Assembly: GCA_023100825.1 (NCBI GenBank)
Contig: CP095846.1
Coordinates: forward strand, 3,534,001-3,598,000
Direction: 5' to 3'
Origin: Nocardioidaceae bacterium SCSIO 66511
Lineage (GTDB): Bacteria; Actinomycetota; Actinomycetes; Propionibacteriales; Nocardioidaceae
Length of the DNA: 64,000 nucleotides
Under the pieces are notes generated by a model. It made no database searches and was not told where the DNA came from. It was given only the letters and a program-made list of their open reading frames with translations. A program made the translations under genes and the position numbers. Positions 1 through 8,008 of this stretch are shown piece after piece (position 1 is the stretch's first letter; each line of letters starts with the position of its first letter).

Positions 1-16
1 GCAGGTGCTACGACGC

Positions 17-982
17 CTATTCCGCCGGCGGCTGCCAGCGGTCCGTACGTTCCATACCGGCCGCACGGCCCTTGGCGGAGATCACAAGTGCCATCTTGCG
101 CGACGCCTCGTCGATCATCTCGTCGCCGAGCATCGCGGCACCGGTCTTGCCGCCCGCTTCGGAGGTGCACCACTCGTACGCGTCGAGGATGTTCTCGGCG
201 TGGTCGTAGTCCTCCTGGCGGGGGCTGAACATCTCGTTGGCAGCCGCGACCTGGTCGGGGTGCAGGCACCACTTGCCGTCGAAGCCGAGCGCGGCCGACC
301 TCCCCGCGACCTTGCGGAACGCCTCGGTGTCGCGAACCTGCAGGTACGGGCCGTCGATTGCCTGCAGGTCATGCGCGCGAGCCGCCATCAGGATGCTCAT
401 CAAGATGTGGTGGTAGGCGTCGCCGACGTCGTACCCGGGCGGCTGCTCACCGACGACGAGCGACTTCATGTTGATGCTCGCCATGAAGTCGGCCGGGCCG
501 AAGATGATGGTCTCCACACGCGGGCTCGCGGTCGCGATCGGATCGACGTTGATCAGACCCTGTGCGTTCTCGATCTGAGCCTCGATGCCGATTCTGCCCG
601 GCTCGAGCCCGACCTCGGTCTCGATCTGGCTGAGCAGCATGTCGAGCGCCTTGACCTGCTCGGGGCTCTGCACCTTCGGCAGCATGATGCAGTCCAAGTT
701 GGCGCCGGCCCCTTCGACGACCTCGATCACATCGCGGTACGTCCACTGGGTCGTCCAGTCGTTGACTCGTACGACGCGGACCTTCTCGCCCCAGCCGCCT
801 TCGTTCAGCGCCGCGACGATGTTCTTGCGGGCATCCGGCTTCGCGAGCGGCGCGACGGCGTCCTCGATGTCGAGGAACACCTGGTCGGTGTCGAGGCCCT
901 TGGCCTTCTCCAGGAACCGCGGGTTCGAGCCGGGTACGGCCAGGCAGGAACGACGCGAGCGCAGGGGCGATGACTCAGACAT
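17..982 (-). CDS. HpcH/HpaI-family CoA-ester lyase (CitE/malyl-CoA lyase-like)
   Basis: 321-residue TIM-barrel lyase of the citrate lyase beta/malyl-CoA lyase family, which cleaves or forms 3-hydroxyacyl-CoA thioesters with Mg2+. Family marks seen: N-terminal RSCLAVPGSNPRFLEKA, the acidic FLDIEDAVAPLAK segment (about residue 35-47), the metal-site strand GIEAQIENAQGL and the FGPADFMASI loop. Length is typical of stand-alone actinobacterial CitE-like proteins, which are not part of a citrate lyase complex. The ATG at 982 is the natural start. Gene 2 follows 93 bp upstream on the same strand, so they need not be co-transcribed. Substrate (malyl-, citramalyl- or methylmalyl-CoA) cannot be told from sequence. 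Confidence 0.9.
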   Translation of the reverse strand: MSESSPLRSRRSCLAVPGSNPRFLEKAKGLDTDQVFLDIEDAVAPLAKPDARKNIVAALNEGGWGEKVRVVRVNDWTTQWTYRDVIEVVEGAGANLDCIMLPKVQSPEQVKALDMLLSQIETEVGLEPGRIGIEAQIENAQGLINVDPIATASPRVETIIFGPADFMASINMKSLVVGEQPPGYDVGDAYHHILMSILMAARAHDLQAIDGPYLQVRDTEAFRKVAGRSAALGFDGKWCLHPDQVAAANEMFSPRQEDYDHAENILDAYEWCTSEAGGKTGAAMLGDEMIDEASRKMALVISAKGRAAGMERTDRWQPPAE

Positions 983-1075
983 GCAGAACCTCCAGGTGGG
1001 TTGCCACCGGACTGTAACTCGTCAGTAGCACGCGCGGGAGACCTCTCGGGGGTGACGATGGGCACAGGCGACTGG

Positions 1076-1960
1076 TCAGTCGGCGGGTCCGACGGGCACC
1101 GAGTCGGCATCGGGCGGCCGGCGGGTCACGACCACCGCAAGCCCGGCGAGAATCAGGCAGAGGCCCACGTACACCCCGAAACCGGGTGCTTGCCCGAGGA
1201 ACACCCCGGCGAGCAACGCCGCCCCGGGCACCTCGAGCAGCAGGATCAGCGATACGAGGGTCGGGCTCATCACGGCGAGCAGATGGTTGAACAAGGAGTG
1301 CCCGAGCAGCTGCGCCGCGACCATCACGCCGACGATCGCCGCCCACGTACGCGCATCGAACCCGATCAGCTCCTGCCCGCTCGCCGTCGCGAAGACCAAC
1401 AGGACCGCTGCGCAGGTGGTGTAGCAGAGCGCCGTGTACGAGATGGTGCTCACGCGCCGACGCACGGCCGCGCCCGTCATCGTGTACAGCGCCGCGAACG
1501 CACCGCCCAAGAGGGCGAGCAGGTCGCCGACGAGCGCCCGCGTGGACAGGCTCAGGTCGACGCCCGATACGACCACGACACCGCCCACCGCGAGCAGCAG
1601 GCCAACGACAACACCCCCGTCGGCCGGCGTACCGCGAAGACGCTCGAAGAAGACGATCCAGCCGACCTGCAGACACACCAACGCCGTCGCCGATGCCACC
1701 GACGTCATCTTGAGCGAGGTCACCCAGGTGGCGAAGTGACCGGCGAGCATCGCTCCGGCGAAGACGATCGCGCGGAGGTCGCTCGACGTGAGCTCTCGCA
1801 GCTCGCGCCTGCGTACCGTTGCAGCGACGGGAAGGAGCAGGGCCGACGCCATCGCATTGCGCCAGAACGAGATCGCAAGTGCGGGCGCATTCGCACCGGC
1901 CATCAGCGGACCGGACGCCGAGACTCCGCAGAGGCCGATCAGCGCGAGCACAACGTTCAC
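1076..1960 (-). CDS. EamA/DMT-family membrane transporter
   Basis: 294-residue ten-helix drug/metabolite transporter of the EamA (RhaT-like) type, likely a small-metabolite exporter in the plasma membrane. Two EamA repeats are visible: residues about 1-140 and about 150-285, each rich in Leu/Ala/Val helices; the second holds LLALLGGAFAALYT and LLEVPGAALLAGVFLGQ. The open frame extends upstream to 2212, but that extension is Arg-rich and runs through a repeated non-coding element. I therefore choose the GTG at 1960, which gives VNVVLALIGLCGVSASGP, a normal first helix and family length. Substrate unknown. Confidence 0.8.
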   Translation of the reverse strand: MNVVLALIGLCGVSASGPLMAGANAPALAISFWRNAMASALLLPVAATVRRRELRELTSSDLRAIVFAGAMLAGHFATWVTSLKMTSVASATALVCLQVGWIVFFERLRGTPADGGVVVGLLLAVGGVVVVSGVDLSLSTRALVGDLLALLGGAFAALYTMTGAAVRRRVSTISYTALCYTTCAAVLLVFATASGQELIGFDARTWAAIVGVMVAAQLLGHSLFNHLLAVMSPTLVSLILLLEVPGAALLAGVFLGQAPGFGVYVGLCLILAGLAVVVTRRPPDADSVPVGPAD

Positions 1961-2064
1961 TGCGTAAGTGTCGCTGACCAGGCGTGACGTCGCGGCATCG
2001 GCACGGCGGCGGAGCGGCCTTTGCCGGTCCGCCTCGATTTCGCGGAGTCGCTCGGGCCGTCGTT

Positions 2065-2143
2065 TACCAAGTAAACATGGTGAAACTCCGCTCTGCGTGA
2101 CAGATGCGCCGTGCAAAGCGGAAGGTTGCCGTTCCCGGTGGTA
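2065..2143. repeat. 79-bp structured intergenic repeat, copy A
   Basis: First of three gap-free 79-bp copies (others at 17351 and 28630). It begins TACCA and ends TGGTA, a short terminal inverted repeat. The first 25 bases are identical in all copies and fold as GTTTAC-CAA-GTAAAC using two flanking bases. An internal stem pairs 2087-2099 with 2110-2122, by hand 12 of 13 positions including two G-T pairs. It lies upstream of the EamA gene and divergent from the MgtE_N gene. No protein is encoded consistently across copies. It may be a MITE-like or REP-like element; identity is unknown. Confidence 0.8.
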
Positions 2144-2197
2144 CGTACGTGGCTGACGTGGCAGAAGTCTGCTCACTCGCGCCGATCGTCGTGCGGT

Positions 2198-2270
2198 TTG
2201 CCTTGGTACCAAGGCAAGCGGTCACCGTCCCAAGGAACACTCCCCGTGGACAGTGACAACCGTCCTTGGG
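2198..2270. repeat. Two consecutive inverted repeats in the EamA/MgtE_N intergenic region
   Basis: A perfect 20-bp palindrome, TTGCCTTGGTACCAAGGCAA, occupies 2198-2217. It is followed by an 8-bp perfect inverted repeat, CCCAAGGA at 2229-2236 and TCCTTGGG at 2263-2270. Both contain the core CCTTGG/CCAAGG. They could be operator sites, a terminator-like structure or part of the composite repeat that starts at 2065. No second copy of the 20-mer was noticed in the window. Confidence 0.7.
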
Positions 2271-2282
2271 AAGCAACTCACC

Positions 2283-2434
2283 TTACCCCGCGGCCGCCCC
2301 GAAGTGGCAGGACGGCCGCCAAGCAACCGAGCCGAAGTGGCGCCTTCGCGCGCCGCCGCGTCTTTGCATCAACCGAAGTAGGCGAGGGAGCCGACAGCGA
2401 CGAGAAGCGCAGCGGCGGGTGGTCGCCGAAACCA
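2283..2434 (+). repeat. 83-bp shared block plus one ~51-bp degenerate unit
   Basis: 2283-2365 aligns without gaps to 28751-28833. By hand count it matches at about 62 of 83 positions, rising to 45 of 51 from the shared GCCGCCAA onward; both copies end CGCCGCGTCTTT. 2384-2434 then matches the degenerate unit family near 28.4-28.9 kb (GCCGAC, CGAGAAGCG, AGCGG and GTGGTCG in the same order). The same order of modules after a 79-bp element occurs at copy C, which suggests a composite element. The segment 1961-2497 otherwise holds no supported gene. Confidence 0.65.
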
Positions 2435-2497
2435 GGTGACGACGTTGCGCGCGGCATCACCGTCCGAAACCGGTCCGCCCGAGTACGCTCGGTAGCT

Positions 2498-3793
2498 GTG
2501 ACGACGCCAACCGGGACCACCGCGACGACCCGGATCTTCCTCGCCAGGCTCGTCGGCCAGGCGGTGTACGACCCATCCGGCGACCAGGTCGGCAAGGTGC
2601 GCGATGTCGTCGTGACCATCCGGCCGACGAATCCCCGGGTGCTCGGGCTCGTGGTCGAGGTTCTCGGGCGCCGACGGATCTTCCTGCCAATGACCCGGGT
2701 GACGTCACTCGACGGCGGGCAGGTCATCTCGACCGGAGTACTGAACGTACGCCGGTTCGAGCAGCGCGCCAGTGAACGTCTGGTCGTCGGCGAACTCTTC
2801 GACCGCACCGTCACGATCAAGTCGACCGAGATCACCGGAACGGTCTACGACCTCGCGATGGAGCAGCTTCGCGGAGGCGACTGGTTCCTGAGCCAGGTGG
2901 CGGTACGCGAGCGGGGCCGGCGGTTCGGTCGGCGCGGTTCCAGCCAGGTGGCCGACTGGGACGACGTCGTCGGCCTGACCGCAGAGCGGGCGCCGCAGGG
3001 AGCGACGCATCTGCTCGAGACGATGGACTCGATGCGTCCGGCCGACCTCGCCAACGCGTTGCACGACCTGACGTCCAAGCGGCGCTCCGAGATCGCTACC
3101 GAGCTTGGCGACGAGCGGCTGGCCGATGTCCTGGAGGAGTTGCCCGAGGCAGACCAGGTCGAGATCCTCGGCGCGCTCGACCCCGAACGCGCGGCGGACG
3201 TACTCGAGGAGATGTCGCCGGATGACGCCGCGGACCTCGTCGCGGAGCTGCCGGACCAGATCGCCGAGCGACTCCTCACCCTGATGGAGCCCGGTGACGC
3301 CGAGGACGTACGTCGGTTGCTGACGTACGAGGAGCGGACCGCCGGCGCGATGATGACCACCGAGCCGGTGATCGTGTCGACGGATGCGACTCTCGCCGAG
3401 GCACTCGCGCGCGTACGTGAGCCGGAGCTGAGCCCCTCGCTCGCGGCGATGGTTTACGTGTGCCGGGCGCCGCTCGAGACACCGACCGGCAAGTTCCTCG
3501 GCGTGGCGCACATCCAGGCGCTGTTACGTGACCCACCGTCGACGTTGGTGAGCGCGATCGCCGACAACGACATCGAATGGCCGCGACCCGAGTCTTCCCT
3601 CGAGGACGTCGCCCGGCTACTGGCCGCGTACAACATGATCGCGTGCCCGGTGGTCGATGACGCGTCCCATCTGCTCGGCGTCGTCACGGTCGACGACCTA
3701 CTCGACCATCTCCTGCCCAAGGGGTGGCGAGACCGGCGTACCGGTGACGGTGCGGCACCTGCCGCGGAGAGGTTCGAGGCCGATGGCATCTAG
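2498..3793 (+). CDS. MgtE N-terminal/CBS-domain protein (no transport domain)
   Basis: 431 residues. Order seen: PRC-barrel-like N-terminus (about 10-90, FLARLVGQAVYDPSGDQVGK), an MgtE intracellular N domain (about 170-290, with repeated LPEADQVEILGAL and MSPDDAADLVAELP helices) and two CBS motifs (about 295-410, TAGAMMTTEPVIV and MIACPVVDDASHLLGVV). The MgtE membrane domain is absent, so this is the soluble Mg2+/nucleotide-sensing half only. The frame is open from 2111, but the stretch before 2498 is repeat DNA. I choose the GTG at 2498 (VTTPTGTTATTRIF). It overlaps the DUF1003 gene by 11 bp. The equivalent mycobacterial pair is Rv1232c-Rv1231c. Confidence 0.85.
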   Translation: MTTPTGTTATTRIFLARLVGQAVYDPSGDQVGKVRDVVVTIRPTNPRVLGLVVEVLGRRRIFLPMTRVTSLDGGQVISTGVLNVRRFEQRASERLVVGELFDRTVTIKSTEITGTVYDLAMEQLRGGDWFLSQVAVRERGRRFGRRGSSQVADWDDVVGLTAERAPQGATHLLETMDSMRPADLANALHDLTSKRRSEIATELGDERLADVLEELPEADQVEILGALDPERAADVLEEMSPDDAADLVAELPDQIAERLLTLMEPGDAEDVRRLLTYEERTAGAMMTTEPVIVSTDATLAEALARVREPELSPSLAAMVYVCRAPLETPTGKFLGVAHIQALLRDPPSTLVSAIADNDIEWPRPESSLEDVARLLAAYNMIACPVVDDASHLLGVVTVDDLLDHLLPKGWRDRRTGDGAAPAAERFEADGI

Positions 3794-4313
3794 CGAGCGG
3801 CGGCTGCGCCTTGACCAGCCGGTCGACACTCGGCGCGTACGCCGGCCGGACTACGATCCCGAGACCTTCGGTCGGTTCGCCGAGACCTTCGCGCGCTTCA
3901 TGGGCACGGCCCGGTTCATCGGCTACATGACGGTGTTCATCGCCGTCTGGATCGTCTGGAACGTTCCGTGGGGCCCTGACCGGCCACGGTGGGACGAGTA
4001 CCCGTTCATCTTCTTGACCTTGATGCTCTCGCTACAGGCCTCGTACGCCGCACCGCTCATCCTGCTCGCCCAGAACCGGCAGGAAGGTCGAGACCGGGTC
4101 ACCCAAGAGCAGGACCGCACGGCGAACACCCGCGCGCACGCCGATATGGAGTTCCTCGCGCGCGAGGTCGCGAGCCTGCGCCAGGGCCTCGGCGAGGTGG
4201 CGACCCGCGATTTCCTGCGTTCGGAGCTACGGGCCCTGGCCGGCGAGCTCGATGCGCGCTCCGATCGAAACACCGGGCGTACCGACGGCGTATCCGACCC
4301 GGAGCGGGGGTGA
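3783..4313 (+). CDS. DUF1003 membrane protein
   Basis: 176 residues. The start ATG at 3783 lies inside the end of the MgtE_N gene (11-bp overlap), so the two are probably translationally coupled. The DUF1003 core is visible: two helices, FIGYMTVFIAVWIVWNV and YPFIFLTLMLSLQASYAAPLI, then the conserved LAQNRQEGRDR motif and a charged tail with coiled-coil character. DUF1003 proteins are small inner-membrane proteins of unknown function. Pairing with an MgtE_N/CBS protein suggests a role in divalent cation sensing or transport, which is inference. Confidence 0.85.
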   Translation: MASSERRLRLDQPVDTRRVRRPDYDPETFGRFAETFARFMGTARFIGYMTVFIAVWIVWNVPWGPDRPRWDEYPFIFLTLMLSLQASYAAPLILLAQNRQEGRDRVTQEQDRTANTRAHADMEFLAREVASLRQGLGEVATRDFLRSELRALAGELDARSDRNTGRTDGVSDPERG

Positions 4314-4340
4314 CGAGCACCGCGCCCGTAGCATCGAGAC

Positions 4341-5486
4341 ATGGCAGCAATCACCGAGGCTGCGGTACGCGAGACACTCGCGTCCGTCAACGATCCCGAG
4401 ATCAAGCGACCGATCACCGAGCTCGGCATGGTCGACGAGGTGAACGTCGACGGCGGCACCGTGACCGTACGTGTGCTGCTCACCGTGGCGGGATGTCCGA
4501 TGAAGGCGACGATCACCAACGACGTGACCGAGGCCCTGACTCGGCTCGACGGCGTCGACGACGTACAAGTCGACCTCGGGGTGATGTCGGAGGAGCAGCG
4601 CAAGGGACTCCAGGAGACGCTGCGCGGCGGCAAGTCCGAGCGCGAGATCCCGTTCGCGCGTCCCGACTCCCTCACCAAGATCTATGCGATCGCATCCGGT
4701 AAGGGCGGTGTCGGCAAGTCCTCGGTGACCGTCAACCTCGCACTCGCGATGGCCGAACAGGGTCTCAAGGTCGGCATCGTCGACGCCGACATCTACGGCC
4801 ATTCCGTCCCCGACATGCTCGGTGTCGGTGACCAGCGTCCGACGCAGGTCGAAGACATGATCATGCCCGTGCCCGTGCACGGCCTGAAGGTCATCAGCAT
4901 CGGCATGCTCAAACCGCGTAAGGATCAGGTCGTCGCTTGGCGCGGCCCGATGCTCGACCGCGCACTCGTACAGATGCTGAGCGATGTGTACTGGGGCGAC
5001 CTCGATGCCCTGCTGCTCGACCTGCCCCCGGGCACCGGTGACGTGGCGATCAGCCTCGGCCAGCACCTCGCGAACGCCGAGGTCATCGTCGTCACCACCC
5101 CGCAGCAGGCCGCGGCTTCGGTCGCCGAACGCGCAGGCACGATGGCATCGATGATGCATCAGCGTGTCGTCGGCGTCGTCGAGAACATGTCGTACCTCGA
5201 GCACCCGAGCAACCCCGGCGAGCGCATCGACGTGTTCGGCAGCGGCGGCGCAGAGACCGTCGCGTCGACGCTCAGTGAGCGTTTCGGCTACGACGTTCCG
5301 GTGCTCGCACATGTGCCCCTCGACCCCCGACTTCGCGAGGGCGGCGACAACGGGAAGCCGATCGTACTCACCGAGCCCGATTCGACCGCCGCTCGCGAAC
5401 TCACCGACGTCGCGAAGGGTCTCAGCGGGCGTTCCCGCGGGCTCGCCGGAATGCAACTGGGCCTCTCTCCGGCCAGCAGCCTCTGA
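4341..5486 (+). CDS. mrp: Mrp/NBP35-family P-loop ATPase (Fe-S carrier family)
   Basis: 381 residues. An N-terminal MIP18/DUF59-like domain (1-95, with AGCPMKATI) precedes the ATPase. The deviant Walker A GKGGVGKSS is at about 120-128, DADIYGHSVP follows, and switch II is LLLDLPPGTGD. Family members bind and transfer Fe-S clusters. The Cys-x-x-Cys normally found after VVENMSY is absent here (LEHPSNPGERIDVFG), as I recall also for mycobacterial Mrp, so cluster binding through that motif is not expected. It lies 27 bp after the DUF1003 gene and 18 bp before tatB, probably one transcript. Confidence 0.9.
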   Translation: MAAITEAAVRETLASVNDPEIKRPITELGMVDEVNVDGGTVTVRVLLTVAGCPMKATITNDVTEALTRLDGVDDVQVDLGVMSEEQRKGLQETLRGGKSEREIPFARPDSLTKIYAIASGKGGVGKSSVTVNLALAMAEQGLKVGIVDADIYGHSVPDMLGVGDQRPTQVEDMIMPVPVHGLKVISIGMLKPRKDQVVAWRGPMLDRALVQMLSDVYWGDLDALLLDLPPGTGDVAISLGQHLANAEVIVVTTPQQAAASVAERAGTMASMMHQRVVGVVENMSYLEHPSNPGERIDVFGSGGAETVASTLSERFGYDVPVLAHVPLDPRLREGGDNGKPIVLTEPDSTAARELTDVAKGLSGRSRGLAGMQLGLSPASSL

Positions 5487-5504
5487 TCTGACGGGACGGC
5501 GACG

Positions 5505-5864
5505 ATGTTCGATATCGGACCTGCGGAGATCCTGGTCGTCGCCATCGTCGCCATCGTGGTGTTCGGCCCGGACAAACTGCCGCAGTTCGCACGGCAGGCG
5601 GGCCGGTTCCTGCGTACGGCGAGACGCATGATGGACGACGCCAAATCCGATCTGGCCGCCGAGATGGGCGACGACTTCGACGGCCTCAAGGATCTCAACC
5701 TGCGCGAGCTCGATCCGCGCGAGATCGTCCGCCGCAACGTGATCGAGGCGATGGACTCAGACGACGACGATCCCGATCCCGGGCCCGAGGCACCGCGCAA
5801 ACGCCGTGGTCATCGGCCACTCGGCATCGGTGAGCGCCCGCCGTACGACTCCGAGGCCACGTAG
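5505..5864 (+). CDS. tatB: Twin-arginine translocase subunit TatB
   Basis: 119 residues with TatA/TatB architecture: a short N-terminal membrane helix (PAEILVVAIVAIVVF, residues 6-20) bearing the conserved Glu8, a GPDKLP hinge, an amphipathic helix (QFARQAGRFLRTARRMMD) and a charged, disordered tail. Length and the long acidic tail favour TatB over TatA. TatB with TatC forms the receptor for folded Tat substrates. In mycobacteria tatB also sits beside sigE-rseA; here it points towards the anti-sigma gene and is co-oriented with mrp. Confidence 0.88.
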   Translation: MFDIGPAEILVVAIVAIVVFGPDKLPQFARQAGRFLRTARRMMDDAKSDLAAEMGDDFDGLKDLNLRELDPREIVRRNVIEAMDSDDDDPDPGPEAPRKRRGHRPLGIGERPPYDSEAT

Positions 5865-5874
5865 ACCCGCCCCC

Positions 5875-5936
5875 GAAGTTCGGTGCGAATTGCACCACGT
5901 ACGCCGCGAAGCACGGTGCAATTCGCACCGAACTTC
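5875..5936. terminator. Perfect 22-bp inverted repeat between convergent tatB and anti-sigma genes
   Basis: Arm 5875-5896 is the exact reverse complement of 5915-5936, with an 18-base loop. A further GCCCCC (5869-5874) and GGGGGC (5942-5947) could extend the structure around a short bulge. It starts 10 bp after the tatB stop and ends 17 bp before the anti-sigma stop, the position expected for a bidirectional terminator. There is no T-tract. A mobile palindrome is the alternative reading. Confidence 0.75.
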
Positions 5937-5953
5937 ATCCCCGGGGGCGGTCA

Positions 5954-7198
5954 CTACGGTGCGACCCAGGACCCCATCTGCCGCAGACCGCTCTCGACCC
6001 GGTCGACGGCGCCGTTCTCGATCCGCTCGTGCGGGAGCTCCTCGAAGGCGGCGCGAAGCCTGCGCGGGTCGGCATCGGTGACGACCGTGTAGACGACGCC
6101 GCCGGCCGACCAGACGGCGATGTTCGGATCGCCCGTACGTACCCAGACCGCGGCGCCGCCGAGCTTGCGCCGCTCGAACCCGGCGAGGCCGGACTGGTCG
6201 AGCGTGCCCCGCTGCTCGTACACGGCGAGCCGACTGAGCCCGTCGCTGTAGGTGAGTCGTACGACATTGTCGGCGCCGAGGTCGACCCAGTGTCCGCGGA
6301 TTCGCCCCATATCGCGCGCGAGCAGATCGTGACACGCCCAACCGGACTTCGTGAGCGTATCCATCGTTCGCGCGCTGATCGGAGTGACAGTCGCATCGTC
6401 GTCTCCGAGGGAGGCGGCGGTTCGCGTATCGAAGTCGCGGCTGTCGACCACCGCGCCGTCATCGCCGTACAGCAATCGGCGCAGCAGCTGTCCGGTCGAA
6501 GCGTCCAGCCAGAAGACGGCTGCGACCCGACCGCCACGGGACGCGCGCACCTCAACCGCCTGCCGCCCGTCGATCCGGCCGGACGTACCGGTCGTGATGC
6601 GGTAGTTGCGGATCAGCTGGTCGAGGTAACTCGAGTCTCCCGAGGCATCACGCAACAGCTCGACGGCGTCCTCGTCATCGGCGGCAACTCTCGAGCGCCG
6701 GTCGGCCAGCAGCGACGACGATGCCACCTCGACGGTGTCGACCGCCGCAGGAGCGGCCACTCGGTCGCCGCCTGAGCGCAGCTTGGGCGCCGATTCGTTG
6801 AAGTCGGCCGCGAAGCGTTCGACCGGCGGGCGCACGGCACCCTGACCCGGATCGGCAGGAGCGCCGATGATGTACGCGAGTGCGGTCACCGTCACCGTCG
6901 CACCCGAGACCGCGACGAGGGCGAGAAAGGCGCTGGACCTCAGGCAGCGGTCCAGCCAGCCCGAGGATCGGGGTTCCGGGACGGCCGCGAGTCGTTGTAC
7001 GTCGGAAAGCGAGGCGAGTAGGTGGTCAGGGGCGCGTACCTCACCGAGCGTGGTCATCCGCGACTTCAGGAGCCGCTGCTCGCGTACGTTTCGCCGGCAT
7101 TCGTCACATTGTGCGACGTGGGCCTCAGCAATGCGACGCTCGTCGTCCGGCAGCTGGCCGTCGACAAACGCCGCGATGCGATCACCCAGATGTGTCAT
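5954..7198 (-). CDS. Zinc anti-sigma factor with RseB-like C-terminal domain
   Basis: 414 residues. The N-terminal ZAS domain has H27-x3-C31-x2-C34 ([12 protein letters not shown]) and should hold sigma-E inactive at the membrane. A single membrane helix is at about 92-112 ([21 protein letters not shown]). The outer region (about 190-410) reads like a MucB/RseB lipid-sensing fold: [38 protein letters not shown]. Classical RseA proteins lack this part, and RseB is usually a separate protein, so this seems to be a natural fusion. It overlaps sigE by 4 bp (ATGA), so they are translationally coupled. Confidence 0.85.
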   Translation of the reverse strand: MTHLGDRIAAFVDGQLPDDERRIAEAHVAQCDECRRNVREQRLLKSRMTTLGEVRAPDHLLASLSDVQRLAAVPEPRSSGWLDRCLRSSAFLALVAVSGATVTVTALAYIIGAPADPGQGAVRPPVERFAADFNESAPKLRSGGDRVAAPAAVDTVEVASSSLLADRRSRVAADDEDAVELLRDASGDSSYLDQLIRNYRITTGTSGRIDGRQAVEVRASRGGRVAAVFWLDASTGQLLRRLLYGDDGAVVDSRDFDTRTAASLGDDDATVTPISARTMDTLTKSGWACHDLLARDMGRIRGHWVDLGADNVVRLTYSDGLSRLAVYEQRGTLDQSGLAGFERRKLGGAAVWVRTGDPNIAVWSAGGVVYTVVTDADPRRLRAAFEELPHERIENGAVDRVESGLRQMGSWVAP

Positions 7199-7791
7199 TG
7201 GGCTCCTGTTGGCACCGCGTCCAACGGCCCGGCGAACCGCGTGCGGCCGACGCCTGGTGCGCGGTGCGCAAGCGCGCGCCGCAGCTGCTGGCGGCCACGA
7301 TGGATCCGGGAGCGGACCGTGCCGAGCTTCACGCCGAGCGTATCGGCGATCTCCTCATATGACAGTCCCTCCATGTCACACAGCACGACCGCTACCCGGA
7401 AGTCCTCCGAGAGCGACGCCAGCGCCTCTTCCACATCGGGGTCGAGGTTGGCGTCGTAGACGGCATACTCAGGCGACGGGTCAGAGCCGGCGAACCGCTC
7501 CTCCGCACCGTCGGCGAAGCCGTCGAAACGGAACTTCTGACGCCGGCGAACACGGTCGAGGAACAAGTTGGTGGTGATGCGGTGGAGCCAGCCCTCGAAC
7601 GACCCCGGAACGAAGCTGTCGAGCGAGCGGAACACCCGGATGAAAACCTCCTGCGTGAGGTCCTCGGCATCGTGCTTGTTGCCGGTGAGGCGGTACGCGA
7701 GCCGGTAGACACGTGTCGAGTGCTGCTCGACGATCTCTGCCCATTCGGCCACGGTCGACTCCTCGGCGACAGTCTGCTCGGTGCTCGTCAT
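7195..7791 (-). CDS. sigE: ECF RNA polymerase sigma factor SigE
   Basis: 198 residues. Region 2 (about 25-95) contains [20 protein letters not shown] and [18 protein letters not shown]; region 4 (about 130-182) contains [19 protein letters not shown] and the helix-turn-helix [15 protein letters not shown]. It directs transcription of cell-envelope stress genes and is held by the anti-sigma factor encoded immediately downstream. The neighbour across the promoter is an O-methyltransferase, as at mycobacterial sigE (Rv1220c-Rv1221). A matching ECF promoter lies upstream at 7851-7877. Confidence 0.93.
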   Translation of the reverse strand: MTSTEQTVAEESTVAEWAEIVEQHSTRVYRLAYRLTGNKHDAEDLTQEVFIRVFRSLDSFVPGSFEGWLHRITTNLFLDRVRRRQKFRFDGFADGAEERFAGSDPSPEYAVYDANLDPDVEEALASLSEDFRVAVVLCDMEGLSYEEIADTLGVKLGTVRSRIHRGRQQLRRALAHRAPGVGRTRFAGPLDAVPTGAQ

Positions 7792-7850
7792 GACGGTGCT
7801 CCTTAACCCCTGAGTTACCGGATCACCATCGTGTCTGTCTCACCTGAGAG

Positions 7851-7877
7851 AACGCCCAGAAATGGATGACCGTTCCC
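7851..7877 (-). promoter_or_regulatory. ECF-type promoter of sigE (probable autoregulation)
   Basis: Reading the minus strand, GGGAAC (7877-7872) and CGTT (7854-7851) are separated by 17 bases. This fits the SigE/ECF consensus GGGAACY-N15-16-CGTT known from mycobacteria. Transcription would begin about 50 bases upstream of the sigE ATG. The match implies positive autoregulation by SigE. Confidence 0.65.
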
Positions 7878-8008
7878 CAAGAGGGCACAGGGAGCGGAAA
7901 TCGCCGGATCGTCGGCGTCGTCGCAACGGCCACCTCCGGCAGCGGCCCGGCGCGAGGCACTAGGCTGACCCAGAGGATCACACGAAGGAGCCGACCATCG
8001 CTACCGAG

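Noticed and set aside
2111-2497. Open frame upstream of the MgtE_N start
   Set aside because: It runs through the repeat modules, is Arg/Ser-rich and has no conserved sequence; the GTG at 2498 gives the normal protein.
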